A stretch of DNA of 64,000 bases from positions 44,352,501 to 44,416,500 of the forward strand of contig NC_071669.1 of assembly GCF_028554725.1 (NCBI RefSeq). Reading direction: 5' to 3'. Under the pieces are notes generated by a model. The model worked only from the letters and a program-made list of their open reading frames with translations, was not told where the DNA came from and did not search any database. This stretch comes from Zeugodacus cucurbitae (taxonomy: Eukaryota > Arthropoda > Insecta > Diptera > Tephritidae). The translations under genes and the position numbers were made by a program. Within the stretch, counting starts at the first letter, position 1. Each line of letters begins with the position of its first letter. Positions 55,189 to 64,000 of the stretch are shown piece by piece.

Positions 55189-57961
55189 TTATGTAGCGCA
55201 ATGGCTCAATTACAATTTATTAGATTTAAATTGCAAATTATGGCAACTATGCAAATATTACAATTACAACAAACTATTATGGATAAGCAAAAACAATTAA
55301 GAATGGTTGTGGAGCGGTTAGTAGTGGTCCCAAGGGCTTGAAGAGTGAAAATTTAATTATTGTTTTGATGAAAAAATATTAGTAAATCTGACAACAATGA
55401 AAATGCATATTTTATTAAAAGAGCTTATAAAGAATTCTTCTGAAGAATTTGTTGCAAAACAACAACACTATTACACAAACATACACTATAGCATGCCTAA
55501 GAGTATGCACTTACTATAGGTTGAAGAGGTGGTGAGGAAATGTTAGTTACTATTTACAAAGAGATGAGGGGAGAGTAGCAGTAGATGAGAGGAATGGAGA
55601 CAGCTTTTTATATACAAACATATACAGTTACTTCAAAATATTTGTACATTTTTTATTTCAAATTTCCAATATTAACACCAAAAACTACAACAACAAAACC
55701 AATTTACTCACATATAAATTAGGTGAATAGTCAGTTATGGTTGCAGATGAATGTGTTTGTTGATGGATATAAACGTAAGAAAATTATTTTAAAAAAAGTA
55801 TTTAAAATAAAAATAAGAAAGAAAAAAATTTAATAAAAAAAAATCAGGAATGTTGCGTACCTTAGTAGCACTGAAGCACTGAACACTGCAGTACAATTAA
55901 ACTTAACCGAAACACCAGCGCCAGCGCATCAGCACCAATGAACCACGCCTAACACCGCTTGCATTACACACACAGCCACAATTACATATACATATAGATA
56001 CATATATAAACAAACTATAGTATATACATATATACACAAAGATATTTTTGCAAATTTGTTGCTGCTTAAGTGTAATCATAAAAGTAATGCAATTAAAGTT
56101 GGTGGTCGAGCAGAAAAGTATTCAAATTAAGCACCTTTAGCAGGTGGCGTAGCCTATTTTTAGGCGCACAACCGGCGGCAAGTGTGTGAAGAGTGAAGGG
56201 TGCTAGTGGGCAATATTAGAGTAATATTTCAAAAATACGTATACAACAACATATCTACAACACACACCTACAAATTACACTGAGCCACACTCCACACTAT
56301 TTATTGTTGTTGCAGCATTTTAGTGGCAATTACCATATCAAACTGTAGTTTGCGGGGATTGGAGTGGGTTGTTAAATGGCATTGTAAACGTTGTGAAAAG
56401 TTGTTTCAGAGCTTACCTATGCATACAATTTTACAGAAGCTACACTTTTCAAATGAAAATATGTTGTATTTTAAATAGCAAATATTATAAACAATTATAC
56501 GTATGAATAAGCAAATTAAACTAAATGTTAAGGTGTGATGTTACAAATAATCATAAATTTAAATGAGAGACGCATTCACGGATTTTGTTAATATTTTTTT
56601 ATTTTCTATGTAATAATGATATTTCAAGTATAATTTAAATATCAATGACGAAGTACATTGATTTTTTACAAAATTTGTTAAAGAAAGTTATTTAAATTTG
56701 AGTCGTCAACTTTAATTGAATTTTCTACTTCAAAATTTTTATTGAATACTTTGTTTCAAAAAATTTTTATGAAGCAATCATCAGAACATGCTGTAGGTAT
56801 GGATGCATGAATGGAGACATGATACAAAAACCTCAATGGTTTTCAGGAACAAGGAATTCAAACTCTTCGATAATTTGGTTTCAAAAAATAATAGAAATTT
56901 AAAAAAGTAAGATAAACTAAATAAAATATGAGATATGTAATTTATTTATTTCGAAATTTTTTTTCTCTGCAGTAGAACCTAATTTTTTAGTGGTACAATC
57001 CCTTAACTGCATCCATTCAAGCAAATTATCTCCTTTGAGTAATTCGTATTCGCTTCAGTACATCTAATTTCATTTATTTACATAGTATTTGGATGAAAAT
57101 ATGTAAAATGTTAAAGAAAAGGTAGGTTCTCTAGCGCTTCCTTAACAAACTGGGAATATTATTTCCTTTACCATTTGAATTCTGTACGAATGTATATATA
57201 AATATTTCTAAAAGATGATTAAAGGAATTTCTCGATGATATGTAACACTCTAGAGGTCGTTCAAAGCATAAATCTAGACTTTTCCAATTTTACCATTGTA
57301 CTCTAGTCGAATAGTTGCGATAGTATACGTGAAAATAGATCATCCTAAGATTGAGGAAACCCACTTATTCCCATTGGCTACTCTTGTATTTCGTAACTAT
57401 TTCATCCGAACCCGAAGTCTTCAAAACCACTCGTTTTTCTAAAAAGTATTCTCAATTTATAACTGTGAGAACATTAAAAATAACTGGTACCCTAGTATGG
57501 TACAGTGGTGTCTAGCCTTAGTCCAGACATATTTATGAATAAACATAATAAATACCGAAGAAAACAAACAACGGATTCGAGTACTCGGTAAATGCAATAA
57601 AATATTAACCACTTGAAAAACATTTTCGAAATAGACTATGGGCTTTTTTCTCTTGCCTTTATAAGAAATTATTCAATGCAAAAGGATTTTAATATTCCAA
57701 GAAGTTGTCAAGTTGAAAAGGGTCTAATCAACAATTTTTTTATTTTTGGGTTCTAGGTAAACAACTTTTTTCTTCTTAAGATAAATCAACGAATTGTATC
57801 GGATACTATTCAATTAATGTCAGATATTAGAAGAACTCAGAATGTTAGGTCAGATATTTGTAAATAAAATAATTCCAATTTGATAAAAAAATATGATACG
57901 CTCGTAATATAAATCTCGAACATGTTATCTATAAGCAGCGTTAAATGAAAGATATTAAGGT
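55189..57961 (+). other. Downstream of Rim: 3' UTR and intergenic sequence
   Basis: AT-rich, with AATAAA-like hexamers at several places (54852, 54937, and AT-rich ones near 55800). I cannot assign the true polyadenylation site. Simple ATATACATATATA patches at 55980-56040. No gene recognised. Confidence 0.4.
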
Positions 57962-59129
57962 TAGGGATGGCAACGATTAATTATTTGATTAAATTAATCG
58001 ATTATTTTCATTCAAATTACGATTTAATTGCATCGAAACACCTTTTCAAATTACTCGACTATTACTCGAGTAATTGCAAAATAATCGCAAACAGCATTTT
58101 GATATTTAATACATTTTATGTTCTTCTAAGTTAGCTACAGGGGTCGAAATTGCAAACGGTGTAAACATAGTTAAATTCTAATATGTCAACGTAGTTTAAT
58201 ATCAACAAATGACGCAATGGCGCCAGTTAAAAGCGAAGTGTGGACATTTTTTTAATAAAATAAGCAATAACTACGTTAAATGTTAACTTTGCTGCAAAAA
58301 TTTAAAACTTTCTAATAACATATCAAATATGTTGCAGCATTTAAAATTAAAGCATGCAACTGTAGCCTGGAAATTGGTGGTAAGTTGGAACAATCGGTAT
58401 TACATTTTAAATTTCTTCTAGTTATATATAAATATATGTGTACAAATTAGACTCTGCAATTTAGGAGTAAAGACAATGTTTCCCTAAGTGATGATGACAC
58501 TGACACCATTTTGTGCACTCTAGTGCACAAAAGAAGGAGGAAGGACAACGATTTTACATCTCCTCAAGATGAATTGAGCTTTTATTTGAATTGTCAGGTA
58601 TTAGAACTAAGTCGAAACACTATTTAGGCTTGGGAAGAAATGAAAACCGTTTACCCAAACTGTACGGACTTTCAAAAAAGTATTGTCATCTACTTGGTAC
58701 CTCAGTACCAGCTGAGCGGCTTTTCTCAAAAGCGGGTGCAACTACGACCGAAATACGCAATCGTTTGACAACAATACGTTTATCGAAATTGCTTTTTCTT
58801 CAAACTTGGTTGAACAGACTTCTAAATTTGCTTGGCTTCAATGAATATATATTCCTTTATACTAAGACAAATGAATTTTTAATACGATTTTTTAATTGAA
58901 TTTCCGTTTTTCTTTTTGTGTATATACCAACACATTTTGAATGTCTGAAATAAGAATATAGTCTCCTATATTTTATTGGTTTTATTTTTACGCAAAGTTG
59001 CAAACATTGGAATTAATCGATTAATCGATTTTTTTACATTAATTGCAATTAATTGCAATTATTTTTTTATATCTTGCAATTAATCATTTGATTATTTAAT
59101 CGATTAAAAAAATTTTTTTGCCATCCCTA
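57962..59129 (+). mobile_element. hAT-family element, complete ends, decayed transposase
   Basis: TAGGGATGGCAA (57962-57973) is the inverse of the right end TTGCCATCCCTA (59118-59129). The flanking octamers ATTAAGGT (57954-57961) and ATTAGGGT (59130-59137) differ at one base, an 8-bp target duplication as made by hAT. The subterminal DNA at both ends repeats AATCGATTA/GATTAATTA motifs. Inside, the 58620-58820 frame reads PKLYGLSKKYCHLLGTSVPA, ERLFSKAGATTTEIRNRL and LSKLLFLQTW, the hAT C-terminal dimerisation domain (family: ..SVPSERLFS.AG...). Upstream LSDDDTDTI is in another frame. The zinc finger and most of the catalytic core are deleted. The element is 1168 bp; an intact one is usually over 2.5 kb. 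Non-autonomous. Confidence 0.92.
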
Positions 59130-59137
59130 ATTAGGGT

Positions 59138-62100
59138 ACGTTACCTTTGCATTTTCCAGGGCGTTTTGAAGTTTTTGACAAATCAATCTTTAACAATTCC
59201 ATTATAATACCTAGAAAAGAGGCGATTTTAAGTTCAAAATTCCATAATATTATAAAGTCAAGGGAATAATCCCAATTTAATAAGAGATATGACAATGTAA
59301 CACATTTTCTTTCAATAAATCAATAACTGTAGTAATCCAAAAGTTGTTCCGTTTTTTGTTATATTTTGGTAAATTAATAAATTTATGTTGACGATTCAAA
59401 TTTTTACAACTCATAAATTTCGGAATTATGTAATCATATCAAAGATCATTATTCTGCATTTTAAAATTTACGATATTTATTTAAGTAGATATACAAATAT
59501 ATTCGCCACAAATCTTAAGTCGCTCACACAAAAAAAACCACAGACAGATAAATTTATGTAAATAAAATGTCTAAAATTTAAAGGAAATATTTAAACACTA
59601 AATTCTATTATATTCTAATATTAAGTAAAAACTAACAATATCTATTAATAAAATATTAAATCTTCAAATTTACTGTGCATAAGGCCAAAATTGTTGGGAA
59701 ACCATATTCAAAATTGACAATCTCACTCAATTCTCTCTACTAGACTAAGAAACTCTAAGAAATTTATTGCTATGAAGATATTTTCTAACTAAATCAATTT
59801 ACGGTTATCTGAAATCCATAGGATATTTAAATACTGAGGCTGTTTCTTCTATGTTAATATGTTTACTAACTATATACTACTATACATATATTAAAATGTA
59901 CATAATATTATAGACAAAAGGTATTAAAATATAGTAAAAAAATAAACAGTTATAAATGATGAGTATAAAAGTATACAATTGTTCACAAATATATCAATAT
60001 CTGTAAGATTTATGAATATATGGAAAGACAGATGTAAAACGCAACCACAAATCACATTACAAGTGTTTTCAGAATTAATCAAATCAATCATTTATATATA
60101 TAGTTTATAATAATTTCGTGCGAAACAAGCTAAATAAATTTCCAAAGATACTATGTGAACAATCTTCGATTTTGTCGGATATTAGTTTTTCTTTTTGGGG
60201 CTTTATTTTTCCAAATCATAGCCTTAATGTTCCAGACTGTTTTAGTTTTTTTGAAGATTAAAATATACTGTCCAGTATTTGAAGCATGCTGTCTAGACGA
60301 CTACATCTACTGAGGTCTAACCTATCTTTAAAGTTTACACCACTTTTTCCATCCTTTATGGTCTTATCTCTCTCGGCCAATTTGATGAACTCTCTGAGTT
60401 TTACACTCTAGATGGCAAATTTATTTAAACTAGAATCTTGGGAGTCGACGAAAATATTTTATGTTCATCGGACAAAGGTTGGGTATTCGCAAATTTGCGG
60501 GAAGTATCTATAGCTGAGACCTCAGTGGTAAGCGCCGAACTACTTAATTCATTCATTCCTAAAAGTAAAAGCCTATAGGTCTGTCTACTATCAACATTAC
60601 CATTTAAAATGAAACTTTTACTTTCTAAAATCTTAGAACTTCTTATTTAAAACCATCTCATTTGAAGACCCTACTTTTTATTCGCATTTACTTTCTCTCA
60701 GCTCTACTGCCATTGATGTATAAATGAGAAGAATTTATTTCATACATATGTAAATGATTGATTTGAAAATACTCGAAATGCTGATAAAATATTATTTCAA
60801 TATTTATTACATATCCATACAAACATCTATATATCATATATGTATATGAAGATCAATGGTTTCTGTAAGAAAATCATAGATTGAAAAATAATTTTAATGT
60901 CAAATACACAAAAGATCGTTGCTTGTATGAATCTAACAAAGTCTAAAAACGCCTTCACTTTCAATGGCTGTCAACAAAATAAATTAAATGACGTAATTCG
61001 AAATAAAAATCAAAAATCTTTCAGCAGTTTTTCAAGAAATAATACTACGCAGAACTATCTGAAATCTAAAGACGTCTAAGAAAAACTGAAACAAAACACA
61101 ATTTTAAAAAAATTAAATTTTTAATAAGAAGCTAATTTATCAAAATCGTCAAAATCTAGCTCCTCACCTCACCAGGGTACGCACACGCAACTTTCTGTGC
61201 TAACGGTACTTAAAAAATACTTACAAAAAACCTAAATAGTTAAATATGAAATATTATATATGAAGCATGTAACGGAAATATAAATAATTAACTATATAAA
61301 AGTAAATTTAATTGTTTATAAATGTTATTAAAGTGTTGTAATTAAGGCAATTGAAATTTCAAAATAAATGCTGGCAACTCTGTAGTTCTGAAAATAAATC
61401 TGAAATATATCTCCATACACATATATGTAGATATATGTATATCTCCACAGGAACATTTATATTTATTCCTCCTATGTTTTATAAAGAAATGAAATTAAGT
61501 ACTTTTTAAACGGTTTCTAATAATTTTTATAAAAAAAACTGTCATTCACTTTTCACTATCGATTGATAAATTTTTGTCATGAATTATCTTAAATTTAAAT
61601 TGGGCTTAACCTTTTAGATATCAAAAATTAAGTAAGATTATGCTAGATTTCTTTACCTATATCACATAACTGGCTTTCGGCAACCCCAAAATACATTCAA
61701 ATAGAAGAGCTGATACCTCAAAGACATCACTGTTATATTCTTCTGCAATATCTAAATTCAGTTTTTGAAGCCTCTTTACCAAATAACTTGAAATCTGGAT
61801 AGTTCTGGTAATATCTTCGTGATTGTTTCTTCGTGATTTTATTCCTTGAGTTAGTTAGTGAAATAAACAAATTTGACTTTGTTAGTAAACATTTTGCGAT
61901 ATTGAAAAATAATTGAAAACAAAATGCAATGGTTTTATTGATCTGTAATAGATCATCATTGATCCACAAATGAAAAGTCGATCGAAATCTCATCTCATTG
62001 TCCCTTTCATTCTTCGATCCGACGTAAATGGATTTTTTAACAACTTTACAACTTTTTTAAAGTAAAACAAGAGCTCTTATTAGGCTTATTACAAATCTAT

Positions 62101-62911
62101 AAATAACCTAAATTATATAAGGTTAAGCGCCTAATATTTATTAAAATATTATAAATATAATTTTAATTCAATTCTCCAACCCAGTTAATCTAAGGCAAAC
62201 GGCGCAAGATCTATTCTCTGCATTAAGTGGCTATACCAGTGTAACCCATGAAAAATTAAGCGATTTTCGTGATTTTTTTTTTTTTAAGTAAGTACTCAAT
62301 CGAATGTTTCGAAGTTTTTTGCCATAATAAAGTATATTTTCAGCTATATTTTAAAATATTATTTTACAAAATTATTGAAAAATAAAAGAGTTAAGAGTTA
62401 AAAAAAAGTTCCCCAACTGCTGACATGTTTCCGGCCGAATGTGTAGCTGAAACAAGAAAACTTCAAAACGGTCATTAAATTTGAAGGTATTTCCTAAATA
62501 ATAACCTACGATTTTTGAAATATATCAAAAATTAACACAATGGCGTAGTTCTGAAAAATAAAAACTGTCGTTTATTTTTATCCCTCCCATATCGTTTATT
62601 TAGGTAAAAAAGTTGTCGTTTTTTTAATACCAAATTGACAATTTTCAACCAAACAAATCGCAAAGTAATGGTATAGCAAATATATTCAAGAATACTCAAT
62701 TTCAATTTGAATTCGATCGGTCAATTTCTCGTTGAGTTATGATGTCACAAATTTTGAAAAAATGTCGTTTCGAGAAATTCACGTTTAAAGTTTCAACTAT
62801 AGCGGTTTATACCTGCGAGCGGAACGCTGCCATTCAGAAACTATTCGCTATCCGCTTTCACAAGATATTTTTGAAAGTATAAAGTATCGAATAAGCAATA
62901 AATCGTTTTTA
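59138..62911. other. Intergenic AT-rich stretch
   Basis: No gene, RNA or transposon end recognised. Small frames (60897-61079, 61733-61993) are compositional. Positions 62230-62810 look like a decayed repeat (GTGTAACCCATG start, TTTTTTTTTTAAG runs, GAGTTATGATG), similar in style but not alignable by eye to the TTAA element at 17979. Confidence 0.35.
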
Positions 62912-64000
62912 TACTCTCGCAACAAATGTTGCTAAAGAGAGTATTATAGTTTTGTTCACATAACGGTTGTTTGTAACACCCAAAACTAAACGAGTTAGAT
63001 ATAGGGTTATATATACCAAAGTGATCAGGGTGAAGAGTGGAGTTCAAATCCGAATGTCTGTCTGTCTGTCCGTCCGTCCGTCCGTCCGTCTGTGCAAGCT
63101 GTAACTTGAGTAAAAATTAAGATTCTTGATGAAACTTGGCACACTTATTTCTTGGCACCATAGGAAGGTTGCTTTCGAAAATGAGCAAAATCGGACCACT
63201 GTCACGCCCACAAAATGGCGAAAACCGAAAACACATAAAGTGTCATAACTAAGCCATAAATAAAGCTATGGAAATAAAATTTGGTATGAAGGATCGCACT
63301 ATGAAGGGACATATTTGGATGTAATTTTTTTGGGTAAGTGGGCGTGGCCCCGCCCCCTACTAAGTTTTTGTACATATCTCGCAAACCAATAGAGCTATAT
63401 AAACCAAACATTCTGCAGTCGTTTTTTTTAGCCACTTCCTAATACAGTCCAAAAATGTAAGAAATCGGATAATAACCACGCCCACCTCCCATACAAAAGT
63501 TAGGTTGAAAATTACTAAAAGTGGGTTAACTCACTAACGAAAAACGTCAGAAATACTAAATTTCACATAAGAAATGGCAGGTGGAAGCTACACTCAGATG
63601 TTTTTACAAAATGGAAAATGGGCGTGGCGTCGCCCACTTATGGGTCAAAAACCATATCTCAGGAACTACTCGACCGATTTCAATGAAACTTGGTTTGTAA
63701 TAGTTTCCTTACATCCCAATGATATGTTGTGATATGTTGCCAAATCGCTTCACAACCACGCCTACTTCCTATATCCCAGAACTTTGAAGACGATCTCAAT
63801 CGTTTACTTTACAATATATAAAGGAAGCACTAGTGAAGATATCGGTGCAGAACTTTGCTTAAATACTATGTTAATAGTGTGGCAGCCCCATTCTAAAAAT
63901 CGCCGAAATCGGACCATAGGTTTTTAAGGCCCCATATATCGAACACGAGGACCTCGGTGCTTCTACCCTAATATTATGGTTTCCACAATACAATATTATA
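62912..64000 (+). repeat. Dispersed fly repeat with terminal hairpin and TCTG/TCCG run (cut by window edge)
   Basis: It begins with a hairpin: TACTCTC (62912-62918) pairs with GAGAGTA (62937-62943), and inside that GCAACA pairs with TGTTGC. Then comes a tetranucleotide run (TCTG/TCCG, 63055-63094). Long non-coding sequence follows, with repeated phrases CCACGCCCAC, AAATCGGA, CTAAGCCATAAATAAAG and GTGGGCGTGGC. It reads like an old interspersed repeat; I recall no certain class for it. The minus frame at 63202-63435 is a consequence of its composition. Confidence 0.6.

Noticed and set aside
54848..55341. Independent Asn-rich gene downstream of Rim
   Set aside because: The frame is continuous with Rim past its stop and has no promoter or splice evidence of its own; treated as 3' UTR or readthrough extension.
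1..64000. CRISPR arrays, bacterial operons, tRNA or rRNA genes
   Set aside because: None seen; the window is insect nuclear DNA, and no cloverleaf with A and B boxes was recognised by eye.

Overview
The window is nuclear DNA from an insect, most likely a cyclorrhaphan fly and possibly a tephritid. The inference rests on one multi-exon neuronal gene with fly-like exon sequences, AT-rich introns full of ATACATATGTA-type repeats, and the mix of transposons (jockey, RTE and RNase H-bearing LINEs, mariner, pogo, hAT, Helitron, TTAA-flanked MITEs). The genus cannot be fixed from the sequence alone.

The only host protein gene I can support is the 3' part of Rim (Rab3-interacting molecule, a presynaptic active-zone scaffold), on the + strand from 12968 to 54805. 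Eight exons encode a PDZ domain, a short linker with an RxLPxxP motif, a C2A domain, a long Ser/Arg-rich linker with a Gln run, and a C2B domain ending at a TGA. Splice phases agree at all seven junctions, and the eight exons sum to 839 complete codons plus a stop. The gene starts outside the window: the N-terminal Rab3-binding zinc-finger part and the first strand of the PDZ domain are not seen.

By region: 1-12967 is upstream DNA, or a 5' intron of Rim, with a LINE ORF cut by the window edge, a broken pogo/jerky-like transposase, two LINE RNase H fragments, a deleted mariner and a Helitron 5' end. The 18.4-kb intron (15940-34352) holds LINE relics, a TTAA-flanked MITE, a pogo-type end, two copies of another MITE and a 0.77-kb heptamer satellite. 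The 13.3-kb intron (35460-48755) holds LINE fragments, an RTE relic, Helitron pieces and small MITEs. The intron at 50688-54613 holds a TTAA MITE, a TIR element and a mariner/Tc1 transposase relic. Downstream of Rim are a 24-bp tandem repeat, a complete but decayed hAT element and, at the right edge, a dispersed repeat with a terminal hairpin.

The most unusual observation is at the Rim stop codon. The TGA is followed by C, and the same frame stays open for 126 more codons into an Asn-rich 8-residue repeat. This makes stop-codon readthrough, or a recently lost C-terminal extension, worth testing. No wholly new multi-gene system was found; most of the rest is transposon debris, described below copy by copy.
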